In this document: positions 33,231 to 42,168 of the stretch, in pieces | How the letters are laid out: every line of letters starts with the position of its first letter | How positions within the stretch are numbered: the first letter of the stretch is position 1 | Assembly: GCA_965214915.1 (NCBI GenBank) | Contig: CBDCCP010000001.1 | Span: 2,108,001-2,172,000, forward strand | Source: CATQHP01 sp965214915 | Lineage (GTDB): Bacteria; Acidobacteriota; Terriglobia; Bryobacterales; UBA6623 | Length of the DNA: 64,000 nucleotides | Direction of reading: 5' to 3' | The notes under the pieces: model-generated | Database searches by the model: none | The model's input: the letters and a program-made list of their open reading frames with translations, nothing else | Told to the model about the DNA's origin: nothing | Made by a program: the position numbers and the translations under genes

Positions 33231-34742
33231 CTACCTCGTGGCGCCGCTGATGAACGCTTCGGGTTCAATCTCGGTCGAGACGCCGGCAGCTTCCATCGCT
33301 TCACGGATGGCGGCGGCGGTTTCCGGGGAAAAACGAAAGTTCATGCCGCGATGAACGCCCGCGGCAATGCGCAGCGGAGTCCATCCGAGATCGTTCTTGC
33401 GGTTCCAAACCTCAACCCTGGCGCCTGCCTCGACCAACGCGCGCACCGCTCCGGGGACATGCTTGTAAGCCGCGCCGTGCATGGGCGTGTTGCCGCGTCC
33501 GTCAACCGTGTTTGGATTGCCGCCCAGCGCGAGTGCAATTTTGACGGCTTCGACGACCTCGTCCGCTGTGCCGGCATCCTCGTCGGGGGCGCGCACGCCG
33601 ACGCCCGCGGCAACCATCAGCGGCGTCGTGCCGTCTTCGTTGGGGATGGCGGGATCGGCGCCCAAATCGTGAAGAAGCCGCATCAGCTCGACATCGGCCG
33701 TGCGCGCCGCGGCCAGAAACGGCGTCGCGCCCAGGGTGTTCAAACTGTGCCTGCCGGGGCTGGTTGCCGCGGTCATGCGAAAGTCGACGTCGGCGCCGTA
33801 CGCGGCAAGCTTGCGAACGATCTCGAGGCTGCTCATGTTCCCGGAGCCGGCGGGGGCAGGATCGTTACTGCCCACGCCGGGCTTGCGCACCCAGCTCACG
33901 GTGTGCAGGGGAGTCCAGCCCGGGCCCGCGGCGTTCGGGTCGGCGCCTCTTTCGAGCAGCAGAGCGGCAAGCTCGAAGTGAGCGTTCGATACTGCGATTT
34001 CGAGAGCGCTTGCCCCCGCCTCAGGTTCGTCGTCCGGACTGTTTTCGGCCCACCGGCCGCCGCGGCGGCGCTTCGGCAGCGAGTCGTTGACGTCCGCGCC
34101 GGCATCGAGCAAAGCGCGCGCGGCGCCGATATGGCCCTGACGAACGGCAAACAGCAGCGCCGAGAACCCCGCGTAGGACTTTGCGCCAATGTCCGCGCCG
34201 GCGTCGAGCAAAGCCTTTACGGCCTCGACGTGACCTTCCCCGGCCGCCCACATTAGCGCGGTTTGTCCGCGCCACTTCTCTCGAGCATTGACGGCAGCGC
34301 CATGGCCGAGGAGCATGCGCATGGCTGCGGGCTTGCCGGTCCGCGCTGCGCTCATCAAGACGGTTTCGCCGGCCGGCAGGGCGGCGTTCGGATCGGCGCC
34401 GGCCGCGATGAGCGTCTCGATCATCGCCGCGCTGCCGTTCGCGGCAGCAAGCATCAGCGGCGTTACCCGGTAGCGATTGGCGGCGCCGGTCGCGGCTCCG
34501 GCCGCGATGAGCGCCCGCGCCGCGGCCGGGTCGTCCCAATGCGCCGCCCAGTGCAGCGCCGTGGCGCCGTCGGGGGCTTGCGCCTTGACGTCGGCGCCTG
34601 CTTCGAGCAGCGCGCTCACTGCGGCGGAATCGTTCGCTCGAGCAGCTTCAACCAGCTCTGCGCCGGAGACGGCCGGGGGCAACAGCGTAACAGCGGCGCC
34701 CCAAGCCGCGCAAAGGATCGGAATTTGTCGGAATCGGCGCAT
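33231..34742 (-). CDS. Exported ankyrin-repeat protein
   Basis: 503 residues: signal peptide (RQIPILCAAWGAAVTLLPPAVSG), then at least nine ankyrin repeats, for example DGATALHWAAHWDDPAAARALI and RYRVTPLMLAAANGSAAMIETL, each with GADPNA-type turns. The C-terminal 60 residues (GWTPLRIAAGVHRGMNFRFSPETAAAI) end the stack. It should act outside the cytoplasm as a protein-binding scaffold. The start is ATG 34742, 2 bp behind the DUF1552 stop; the esterase gene follows without a gap. Such ankyrin proteins commonly accompany DUF1552/DUF1592 pairs in acidobacteria, but their partner is not known. Confidence 0.87.
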   Translation of the reverse strand: MRRFRQIPILCAAWGAAVTLLPPAVSGAELVEAARANDSAAVSALLEAGADVKAQAPDGATALHWAAHWDDPAAARALIAAGAATGAANRYRVTPLMLAAANGSAAMIETLIAAGADPNAALPAGETVLMSAARTGKPAAMRMLLGHGAAVNAREKWRGQTALMWAAGEGHVEAVKALLDAGADIGAKSYAGFSALLFAVRQGHIGAARALLDAGADVNDSLPKRRRGGRWAENSPDDEPEAGASALEIAVSNAHFELAALLLERGADPNAAGPGWTPLHTVSWVRKPGVGSNDPAPAGSGNMSSLEIVRKLAAYGADVDFRMTAATSPGRHSLNTLGATPFLAAARTADVELMRLLHDLGADPAIPNEDGTTPLMVAAGVGVRAPDEDAGTADEVVEAVKIALALGGNPNTVDGRGNTPMHGAAYKHVPGAVRALVEAGARVEVWNRKNDLGWTPLRIAAGVHRGMNFRFSPETAAAIREAMEAAGVSTEIEPEAFISGATR

Positions 34743-34744
34743 GT

Positions 34745-36082
34745 TTAGAGAACGAGCTCTTCAATGCGGCCGGTGCTGTCGCCGAAAGAGTCCAGCCGCA
34801 CGCCGACCTTGTCGAGCAGCGTCAGGTGCAAATTGGCGAGCGGCGCCGGCTCCTTGTACTCGATATGCCGGCCGCCCCGGAGTCGGCCCGCCGCCCCTCC
34901 GGCGACCAGAATCGGCAGATTCAGGTGATCGTGAATGTCGGGGTTGCCCATGCCGCTGCCGCAAAGCAAAACGCAATGATCGAGAAGCGAACCGTCCCCG
35001 TCGGGCGTGGAGGAGAGCTTCTCGAGGTAATACCCGAACAGCGAGACATGGAAGGCGTTGATCTTGGCCAGTTTCTCAAGCTTGAGCGGATCGTTGGCGT
35101 GATGCGAAGTGGGGTGGTGCGGATCGGGGACGCCGATTTCCGGATAAGTGCGGTTGCTCGTCTCCCGAGCCAATTGAAAGGTAATCACGCGCGTGATGTC
35201 GCCTTGAAGCGCCAGCGCCTGCAAGTCGAACATCAAGCGGGCATGGTCCGCGTAGGCCGGGGGGACGCCGATCGGCCGGTCGAGGTCCGGCAGCGGCGCA
35301 TCCTCGATTCTCCTCTCCGCTTGTTGGATGCGTCTGTCGACCTCGCGCACCGTGTCGAGGTACTCATCGACCGTCCTGTTGTCCGCGGGACTCAACTTTT
35401 TTTTCAGGCGCGTCAGGTCTTCGCCGACCCAATCGAGGATGCTGTTGTCGACACGAAGCTCGGCGCGGCGCTCCGCGGGCGCTCCGCCGTCGCCGAACAG
35501 GCGTTCGAAGGCGATTCTCGGATGCGCGATCGCGGGCAGCGGAGTTGTCGGCGAAGACCAGGAAAGATTGTTTTGGTAAACGCAGGCGAACCCGTTGTCG
35601 CAATTGCCGACATTCGTCTGGATATCCATCGACAACTCGAGCGACGGCAGCGCGGTTTGGCCGCCGATGCGTTTGGCGGCGATTTGGTCCACCGTTGTCG
35701 CCAACTCGTAGTCGGCGCCTTCGGTCATCTTGGCTTTCGCGGCGCTCAGAAACCCCGAGTTAGCCGTAGCGTGATTGCCGGCGGAGTAGGCGTTCTTGTT
35801 TTCGAGATTCGTGACCACGGTGAGTCCGGCCTTGAACGGCTGCAAGGATTCGAGGATGGGCGACATTTGGGCCAGCCGGCCGCTGCCGCCGGGCGGGGTC
35901 CAGCGGTCGAGGTTGGCGCCCATGGGGATATAGACGTAGCCCAGCCTGCGCACGGGGGCCGCCGCAGTCTTCGCCTGCGCGGTCATTGCGGGAACCATTG
36001 CATCGAGCAGGGGGAGCGCTACCGTTGCGCCCATCCCTCGCAGCAGCGTTCGGCGGGGAAGATGTTGCTTCGTAACGATCAT
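34745..36082 (-). CDS. DUF1552 protein, Tat-exported
   Basis: 445 residues. Twin-arginine signal PRRTLLRGMGATVALPLL at the N-terminus. The body shows the DUF1552 pattern: RLGYVYIPMGANLDRWTPPG, SLELSMDIQTNVGNCDNGFACVYQ-type central part, and HHANDPLKLEKLAKINAFH, then LCGSGMGNPDIHDHLNLPIL. The family has no defined biochemistry but has a look related to DUF1501/sulfatase-type folds. The ATG overlaps the stop of the DUF1592-class gene by 4 bp (ATGA), so the two are coupled. The pair recurs in Acidobacteriota, Planctomycetota and Myxococcota (established knowledge). Confidence 0.9.
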   Translation of the reverse strand: MIVTKQHLPRRTLLRGMGATVALPLLDAMVPAMTAQAKTAAAPVRRLGYVYIPMGANLDRWTPPGGSGRLAQMSPILESLQPFKAGLTVVTNLENKNAYSAGNHATANSGFLSAAKAKMTEGADYELATTVDQIAAKRIGGQTALPSLELSMDIQTNVGNCDNGFACVYQNNLSWSSPTTPLPAIAHPRIAFERLFGDGGAPAERRAELRVDNSILDWVGEDLTRLKKKLSPADNRTVDEYLDTVREVDRRIQQAERRIEDAPLPDLDRPIGVPPAYADHARLMFDLQALALQGDITRVITFQLARETSNRTYPEIGVPDPHHPTSHHANDPLKLEKLAKINAFHVSLFGYYLEKLSSTPDGDGSLLDHCVLLCGSGMGNPDIHDHLNLPILVAGGAAGRLRGGRHIEYKEPAPLANLHLTLLDKVGVRLDSFGDSTGRIEELVL

Positions 36083-38391
36083 TGCGGATTCCTCATTTGA
36101 AACGGCGTGCTGCGGACGACTCCCATTATCAAGGACGAAAAGCGGTAGTCGTCCTGCGCCGCATCGCGGACAATTTTGCGGACGGCAGGGGCGTCGTAGT
36201 ACTCGAGTCCCCGCCCCAAAGCGTAGATCAGCAGCTTCTCCGCCACGGTCGAGGCGAACAGATCGGACCGCTCCAGGAGAGCTTTGCGCAACCCGGCCGG
36301 TCCGTGGAATCGGGTTCCGTCGGGAAGAGTTCCCGAGGCATCCACCGGGGCCTCTCCGTCCCGAGTCCGCCAGCGGCCGACGGCGTCGTAATTCTCAAGC
36401 GCGAAGCCGACCGGGTCGATGATGTCGTGGCAGCCGGCGCAGGCCGGGTTGGCGCGGTGTTCCGCGATCCGCTCCCGCAACGTGAGCGGCTTCGCCGAGG
36501 GAGTCCGTTCGCGAAGCGGCGGCGCCTCCGGCGGGGGCGGCGGGGGCGGGGCGCCGAGGATGTTTGTCAAAACCCATTTCCCGCGCAGCACCGGCGAAGT
36601 CCGATTGGCATAGGATGTCACGGCAAGAATACTGCCGTGCGTGAGCAAACCGCCCCGGGCGCCGTCGGCGCCCAAGGCGACTCGGCGAAAACGATCGCCG
36701 TAGATATGCCGCATGCCGTAGTGCTTGGCCAGGCGCTCGTTCAGAAACGTGTAGTCGGCGCTGAGCAGCTCGACGATGCTGCGGTCTTCGCGCAGGATCG
36801 TCTGGAACAACAATTCCGTCTCGCGCCGCAATGACTTGCGCAGATTGTCGTCGAAGTCGGCAAAGAGCCGCCGGTCGGGGGTCAGAGAATCCAGATTTCG
36901 CAGCTGCAGCCACTGTCCGGCAAAATTATCGACCAGCGCCTGCGAGCGCGCGTCGCGCAGCATGCGTCGGACCTGCCGCTCAAGCGCGCCTTCGTCCCTC
37001 AGGCCGTCCGCGTCCGCCGCTTGCAGCAACTCGTCGTCGGGGATGCTGCTCCACAAGAAGAACGACAGCCGCGAGGCCAGTTCGTACGGCGAGATCCTGT
37101 ACGGCCGTCCTCCGTTGCCGGCCGGGTCCCGCTCGGTACGAAACAGGAACCGAGGACTCGCCAGCAGGGCGCGCAACGCGGTTTCGATGCCGGTTTCAAA
37201 GCCGCCGCGCTCGCGCCCCTCACGGTAAAACTCAAGCGGTTTCTCCAGATCCGCGGCGCTTAGCGGGCGGCGGTAGGCCCGGCGGGTCAACCGCGAGAGG
37301 ATTTCCTTGGCGCACTCTTCTTCGCCGGAAGTCGAGCTCGGACGGCAGGAGAAAATTCGCCGCCGGCTGGGAGTGTCGCCCGGGCCCGCGGCGTTGTACG
37401 GGCCGACAATCGAGATTGAGTACACCGCCGGCTGCATGCGCGGGTGGCGGTCCATATTGAACCGCGCCAAGTAAGGTTGGCGCTGCGTCTCGATCAGCGC
37501 GGACGACTTCTTGAGAAACGCGACGCCGATTTCGCGGGGTCCGGCGCCGACCGGAATGCGCGCGGTCAGATGTTCGTCGACAGAGGCGTGATCGCGTTTC
37601 TCGGGCGGGGTCACGGTGAACCGCCGGATAGGCCGGCCGTCCAACAGCAGCTCCACATCGTGCGGGTCGTGGAGTCCCTCGACGTGCTCGTTGCGGTCGC
37701 GGCTGAGAGTGATGCGGATGTCGTACTCGGCGTCGACCGGAAACGTGTTTTTCACGACCGTCCCGCCCCTGGTGCCGAAAGGCAACTCGCTGAAATGCGC
37801 TTCCTGGGTCAGATCCACGGGAAGGACGATCAGTTCGCCGCTTGGCGAACGGGGAGGCGTCCCGACCGCCAACCGGCCGATTTTTTTCGCCGCCGCGAGA
37901 TAACGCTCGAGCAGCGTGGGCGACAGCTCGGTTGTGTTGTTGTCGAATCCGTAACGGCTCTCGTCGCGCGGCAGCAACGACCGAACATCGACATCGAGCG
38001 CGAGAATATCGCGAACCGCGTTGCGATACTCGGCCCGGTTCAGGCGGCGGAAGGCGCTCTCGCGGCCCGGGTGGGGATGTTTTGCGGCGTGGTCGTCCAG
38101 GAGCTCGATCAGATTGCGGACGACGGCGTCGTATGCCGTCTCGTCGGGGCGCGGCATGCCCCGTGGAGGCATGGAACGGTGCTTGAGCTTGCGCACCACC
38201 GACTCCCACGCCTGCGGGGCGTTGCCCGGATGGGCGGGGTCGAGCCGGTCGAGAGCCAACCCGCCGCTGGAGACGGTCGAGTTGTGACACGCAAAACAGT
38301 ACTGCTCCAGAACCGCCCGCGGGGCGATTTGGGCGCAGATCGGGGCCGCGGCCGCGAAGAACGCCGTCAGCTTGCGAACAGTGTTCGTCAT
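36079..38391 (-). CDS. DUF1587/1592/1588/1585-class protein with cytochrome-c-like heme sites
   Basis: 770 residues from ATG 38391. A signal peptide precedes EQYCFACHNSTVSSGG, a CxxCH site (PSCyt1-like). Next come DUF1587 (FRRLNRAEYRNAVRDILALDVD), DUF1592 (ELASRLSFFLWSSIPDDELL), DUF1588 (LLTHGSILAVTSYANRTSPVLRGKWV) with a proline run, then ACAGCHDIIDPVGFALENYD, a second CxxCH, and DUF1585 at the C-terminus. It is predicted to be periplasmic and redox-active or heme-binding; the function is unknown. It starts 41 bp after the TonB receptor stop and overlaps the DUF1552 gene. Upstream in-frame ATGs at 38400 and 38412 are possible. Confidence 0.88.
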   Translation of the reverse strand: MTNTVRKLTAFFAAAAPICAQIAPRAVLEQYCFACHNSTVSSGGLALDRLDPAHPGNAPQAWESVVRKLKHRSMPPRGMPRPDETAYDAVVRNLIELLDDHAAKHPHPGRESAFRRLNRAEYRNAVRDILALDVDVRSLLPRDESRYGFDNNTTELSPTLLERYLAAAKKIGRLAVGTPPRSPSGELIVLPVDLTQEAHFSELPFGTRGGTVVKNTFPVDAEYDIRITLSRDRNEHVEGLHDPHDVELLLDGRPIRRFTVTPPEKRDHASVDEHLTARIPVGAGPREIGVAFLKKSSALIETQRQPYLARFNMDRHPRMQPAVYSISIVGPYNAAGPGDTPSRRRIFSCRPSSTSGEEECAKEILSRLTRRAYRRPLSAADLEKPLEFYREGRERGGFETGIETALRALLASPRFLFRTERDPAGNGGRPYRISPYELASRLSFFLWSSIPDDELLQAADADGLRDEGALERQVRRMLRDARSQALVDNFAGQWLQLRNLDSLTPDRRLFADFDDNLRKSLRRETELLFQTILREDRSIVELLSADYTFLNERLAKHYGMRHIYGDRFRRVALGADGARGGLLTHGSILAVTSYANRTSPVLRGKWVLTNILGAPPPPPPPEAPPLRERTPSAKPLTLRERIAEHRANPACAGCHDIIDPVGFALENYDAVGRWRTRDGEAPVDASGTLPDGTRFHGPAGLRKALLERSDLFASTVAEKLLIYALGRGLEYYDAPAVRKIVRDAAQDDYRFSSLIMGVVRSTPFQMRNPQ

Positions 38392-38431
38392 GCCCTGCAT
38401 CGCGCCAGACATAGCAGCAGCCCCGAGGCGC

Positions 38432-41400
38432 CTAGAACGTGATGCGCACCCCCATCTGCATCTGACGCATCGCTCCGGCTGAATCGAGAGTTCCGAAGTC
38501 GGAATTTTCCACGTTCCCATTCAGCGATTGGAGATTGACACGATTGAGGGCATTGAACATGTCCGCCCGGATCTGAAGCCGTACGGATTCCTTCAATCTG
38601 AAGTTCTTCGACAGGGAAAAATCCACGGTCCATCGGCCCGGACCGCGGACCAGGCCGTTGCCGGCATTCCCCGGCCGCTGGGCAATGCCTCTGACTTCCT
38701 CCACCCTGGCGAAGGCGTCCGGATTGAGAAAGCGAACGTCCTGATGCGAACCGACCCGCGGGGCGCCGAAAGTCGTCCCTTGCGGAGCCTTGATATTGCC
38801 GCCGATGTAGTCCGATCGGCATTGCCAGGACTGCGAGCAGCCCTGCCTGATCGTGACGGGCTCGCCGGTCGTCCCGGAATAAATGCCGGCGATCTGCCAT
38901 CCGCCGAGAATGCCTCGCAGCGGAGCGCTGAAACCGTTGAACCGGGGAAGCTCGTAGATCAAATCGGCTACGGCCCGGTGCGTCGTATCGAATCCGGGAT
39001 TGCCGCGCTCGATGGCCAGATTGAAGAAGTCCTGGATTCCGCTGGTCGCATCCGTTCCGTAGTACACGCCGACATCGCCCCCGGTGAACGCGATCGTCTT
39101 GCCCCAGGTGTAGTGAATGTCGAACGACAGGTTGCGCGAGAAGCGCTTGCGCATCGATGTCTGCAAAGAGTGGTTCATCACGCTCTCCCCCATGTCCACG
39201 AAATAGGGGCCGCCGGGGATGAGGGTGGGGTTGGGCCGGATTCCGGTCTGCCGGTCGGGCAAGTTGAAGCGCCTGTGCATCGGGAACTTCACGCCCCGCG
39301 TTCCCACGTATCCGATTTCCCACATCAGATCCCCGGCAAGTTGCCGTTGGATGTTGAATTGGTAGTTGATCGTGTACGGATTCTGCAGGTCCGGCGTGAT
39401 CAGCGAGAAGACGAGTTCGTTCCCGCTCTCCTGGATATCCTGCAGCGCGATCGGAATGATCTCTTCGTTGCTGAAGGGGTACTGCACCCCCAGCCGGTTC
39501 GCTTCGTTGGCGCTATACCTGACGCGGAAGGGAATGTCCGGTCCGGCGACGCTTTGCCGCAGCAGCGCCGGCACCTGGGCGGCGAACATGACGCCGACTC
39601 CGCCGCGGACAACGGTTCTTCCCTCATCGTCCACACGGTAGGCGAACCCCGCCCGCGGGCCGAGGTTCACCCAGCCGTCGTGCTCGATCGGTCTGTCCGT
39701 GGGGCGGCGGGGGCCGAAGGCGAAGTTGGTGAAATCCGCTCCCGGAGGAAGCTCCAGATTCTTGTTCGTGACGTCGATGGCGCCGGTCGGTTTCACCGTG
39801 TTGTTGGAGTAGAAGTCGTAGCGCAGTCCGAGGTTCAGCGTCAGCTTCCGGTTCACCCGCCAGTCATCCTGGACAAAGCCGCCGATCTCGTACATTCGAG
39901 ACGAGTGCGGGCCGTTCGAGCCGAAGGAGATCACCGCCCCGTTGATCCGATTGGCCTGCATTTCCTCGACGTTGAGGAACTCGTACTGCGGATTTTCGGG
40001 ATTCGTTCGCGCACCGCCGTAATGCACGAACCGCCCGCCGAACTTGATCGTATGCTTGCCCTTGTTCAGCGTGAGCTTCTGGTCGAAGGTGGTCGTGGTG
40101 CCCTCCATCAACCACACCTCGCCGCTGCCCAAGGTGATCGTTCCGCCGACATTGCGCAGCCGCAGCCGCGGGATGCGGTTCTGCCAATCGATGGTCTCCT
40201 GCCTGTCGGGGTCTTGCAGCGTGAAGATGTTGTCGAGCCTTTCCATGTCGGCGAAGTTGTAGCCGAAACGCGTTTCGGACACCCAGGTCACGCCGCTCTT
40301 CGTGAACTGCGCGTTGTAGCGGTCTTGCACGTAGGTGTATTCCCGGTCGTTGGCGCCGTTGAGGTTATATCGGGGATCGAGACCGAAAGGACGATTCCGC
40401 GTGTACGTGAACGACAAGTTGCCGGTGTCGGTGAGGCGGTAATCCGCTCTGGCGATGACGTGGTTCTCCGTTCTTTGGCGGCCGCCGACCGTTTCGACCC
40501 GCCCGCGGTTCTCATCGAGCAGCAACGTCGGCTCCGGAATGGTGTCCATCAACATCTTCGTCTCCTGGAAGGGAAGCGCGTTGAGGATTGTCGTGCGCAG
40601 CGCCGGGCTGGGAACGGTTCCGCTCACGCGCTGCGAGGCGGTCTCGCGGTAACCTTCGTAGGTAGCGAAGAAGAACAGCTTGTTCTGCATGACCGGCCCG
40701 CCGAACGAACCTCCGAATTGATTGAATACCTCGCGGTTCTTCGAAACCTGGGAACCGTCCGCGTTGATGTTCGTCTGAAACGGATTGCGCGCGTTAAATA
40801 CGTGCGAGCGGTAGTTCTCGAACACGCTGCCGTGGAAGGCGTTCGTGCCTTGCTTGCTGATCAGGTTGATCGTCCCGCTGACCACGCCTCCGTTTTCGGC
40901 CTTCATGATGCCGCGCATGACCTGCACTTCGTCGACGGCTTCGATGCTCATGACGTCCATGTAGTTGCGCCCGCCGTACTGCTGCATCGAACGGCCTTCC
41001 GAGGGATTCGAGTTGGCGTCTGTGCCGTTGACGGTTATGCCGGTTCCGCTTTTGCCGATTCCATTGATGCGCAGGCTCCCTCCGCCCACGTCCACTCCGC
41101 TGGAGAGCTTCAGGATTTGCGTCACGTTGCGGCGCGCCAGCGGCAACTCGCTGACCTTCAATGCGTTCAAGCTCTCGCGCTGCTCGGAAGCCTCGGTATT
41201 GACCAGGGGAGGCCGGCCCTCGACCGTAACGGTCTCGCTCAGGCTGCCGATTTCAAGCGTGTGCATCTGGCGCACGACCTGCGACGCAATCAGGGTGATG
41301 CCGGTGCTCCGGTACGTTTTGAAACCGTCGGATTCGATTTCGAGAGTGTACGTTCCGACCGGCAGGACGTTGAACACGAAACCGCCGTCCGCTCCCACGG

Positions 41401-41584
41401 AGGCCGTGTACACAAGCCCGGTATCGTCGTTTACGATGGTCGCCTCGCCGCCCGGAATCACCGCTCCCGAAGCATCCTGCACAGTCCCGTACAACGTCGC
41501 CGTCGTGACCTGGGCCCGCGCCGCCGTCGTAGAGAACAACAATAGTGCCGGCGTCAGACAAACAGCCAATAATCCTATGCGCAT
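38432..41584 (-). CDS. TonB-dependent receptor, Oar-like, with carboxypeptidase-regulatory domain
   Basis: Outer membrane protein of 1050 residues. After the signal peptide (RIGLLAVCLTPALLLFSTTAARAQ) comes a carboxypeptidase-regulatory-like beta sandwich (TLYGTVQDASGAVIPGGEATI), then the plug (NVTQILKLSSGVDVGGGSLRINGIG) and a long beta barrel ending in a terminal Phe (MQMGVRITF), as needed for outer membrane insertion. Family members in acidobacteria are thought to import glycans or peptides or act in adhesion. The start is ATG 41584, with aaaggaaagaggg 6-19 bases ahead; the frame stays open 470 bp further upstream without protein-like content. It heads a packed operon. Confidence 0.9.
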   Translation of the reverse strand: MRIGLLAVCLTPALLLFSTTAARAQVTTATLYGTVQDASGAVIPGGEATIVNDDTGLVYTASVGADGGFVFNVLPVGTYTLEIESDGFKTYRSTGITLIASQVVRQMHTLEIGSLSETVTVEGRPPLVNTEASEQRESLNALKVSELPLARRNVTQILKLSSGVDVGGGSLRINGIGKSGTGITVNGTDANSNPSEGRSMQQYGGRNYMDVMSIEAVDEVQVMRGIMKAENGGVVSGTINLISKQGTNAFHGSVFENYRSHVFNARNPFQTNINADGSQVSKNREVFNQFGGSFGGPVMQNKLFFFATYEGYRETASQRVSGTVPSPALRTTILNALPFQETKMLMDTIPEPTLLLDENRGRVETVGGRQRTENHVIARADYRLTDTGNLSFTYTRNRPFGLDPRYNLNGANDREYTYVQDRYNAQFTKSGVTWVSETRFGYNFADMERLDNIFTLQDPDRQETIDWQNRIPRLRLRNVGGTITLGSGEVWLMEGTTTTFDQKLTLNKGKHTIKFGGRFVHYGGARTNPENPQYEFLNVEEMQANRINGAVISFGSNGPHSSRMYEIGGFVQDDWRVNRKLTLNLGLRYDFYSNNTVKPTGAIDVTNKNLELPPGADFTNFAFGPRRPTDRPIEHDGWVNLGPRAGFAYRVDDEGRTVVRGGVGVMFAAQVPALLRQSVAGPDIPFRVRYSANEANRLGVQYPFSNEEIIPIALQDIQESGNELVFSLITPDLQNPYTINYQFNIQRQLAGDLMWEIGYVGTRGVKFPMHRRFNLPDRQTGIRPNPTLIPGGPYFVDMGESVMNHSLQTSMRKRFSRNLSFDIHYTWGKTIAFTGGDVGVYYGTDATSGIQDFFNLAIERGNPGFDTTHRAVADLIYELPRFNGFSAPLRGILGGWQIAGIYSGTTGEPVTIRQGCSQSWQCRSDYIGGNIKAPQGTTFGAPRVGSHQDVRFLNPDAFARVEEVRGIAQRPGNAGNGLVRGPGRWTVDFSLSKNFRLKESVRLQIRADMFNALNRVNLQSLNGNVENSDFGTLDSAGAMRQMQMGVRITF

Positions 41585-41774
41585 TGGTGTCCCTCTTTCC
41601 TTTCGGGCTGCCGCGAAGGAGCCCTTTCCAGCGGTCCAAGGCGCTCTGCCCGAGACCTTTCCTGTCTGTGAAAAAGCGGTCAAGCGCCCCGGATGCGGCG
41701 CGGGATTCCGTTCCGCATCGCAGCTTCCGCCCCGCCGTCCAAGTCGAGCGGAAAGTTTTTCGGGAATTGTAGGC

Positions 41775-41794
41775 GCCGAGTCCGAAGACTCGGC
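41775..41794 (-). promoter_or_regulatory. Hairpin with TTCG tetraloop in the TonB receptor leader
   Basis: On the minus strand GCCGAGTC, TTCG, GACTCGGC: an 8-bp perfect stem with an extra-stable UUCG loop. No T run follows, so it is not a standard terminator; it may stabilise the leader RNA or bind a protein. Confidence 0.5.
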
Positions 41795-41981
41795 GGTACG
41801 GTTACTATCCATCCAGCCGGCCGGGCCGGCGGCGGCGCGTGCTGCGCAGACGAGTCCGCAACGGTCAAGAACCGGCGCGCCGAGGCGGGCGTACTTTTTT
41901 GTCGATTGCTTTGAGCGGCAACCCCGGGAAGGCCCGACTCGCGGTTGCCGGCGGCAAGCGAGGCCGGCCGCGTACAAAAAG

Positions 41982-41991
41982 CCCCCCCCCC
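41982..41991. repeat. C10 homopolymer tract in the TonB receptor leader
   Basis: Ten consecutive C on the plus strand (G10 on the transcribed sense), about 400 bp before the receptor start, in a control region. Such tracts are prone to slippage and to sequencing error. Confidence 0.7.
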
Positions 41992-42168
41992 GGCATTTCA
42001 TCGCGATGCCCGACCCTGCAACAGTATCCCGGGCACGCCCAGGAAGTAGCGCCACGTTGCACTGTGAAGCTCGTAGTCAGTTTAAAGCGCGAGCGGAGCG
42101 GTTACAAGTTATTTTTCGTTACTTCATATGATTTTACATGCGCAATTTCACAAGTCCGCTCCGGGGCG

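Larger units (their letters stand above)
41585..42168 (-). promoter_or_regulatory. 584-bp leader/control region upstream of the TonB receptor
   Basis: No gene supported, although a frame is open through most of it. It includes a C10 homopolymer, a TTCG-capped hairpin and an AT-rich stretch (about 42083-42155) that is the best place for a promoter. The length suggests a long structured 5' leader. Confidence 0.45.

Noticed and set aside
38528..41545. A 1005-codon open frame antisense to the TonB receptor
   Set aside because: Same reason: a shadow of a real gene, with repetitive Val/Arg/Asp composition and no domains.
41775..41794. Rho-independent terminator in the TonB leader
   Set aside because: The stem and UUCG loop are good, but no T run follows on the transcribed strand.
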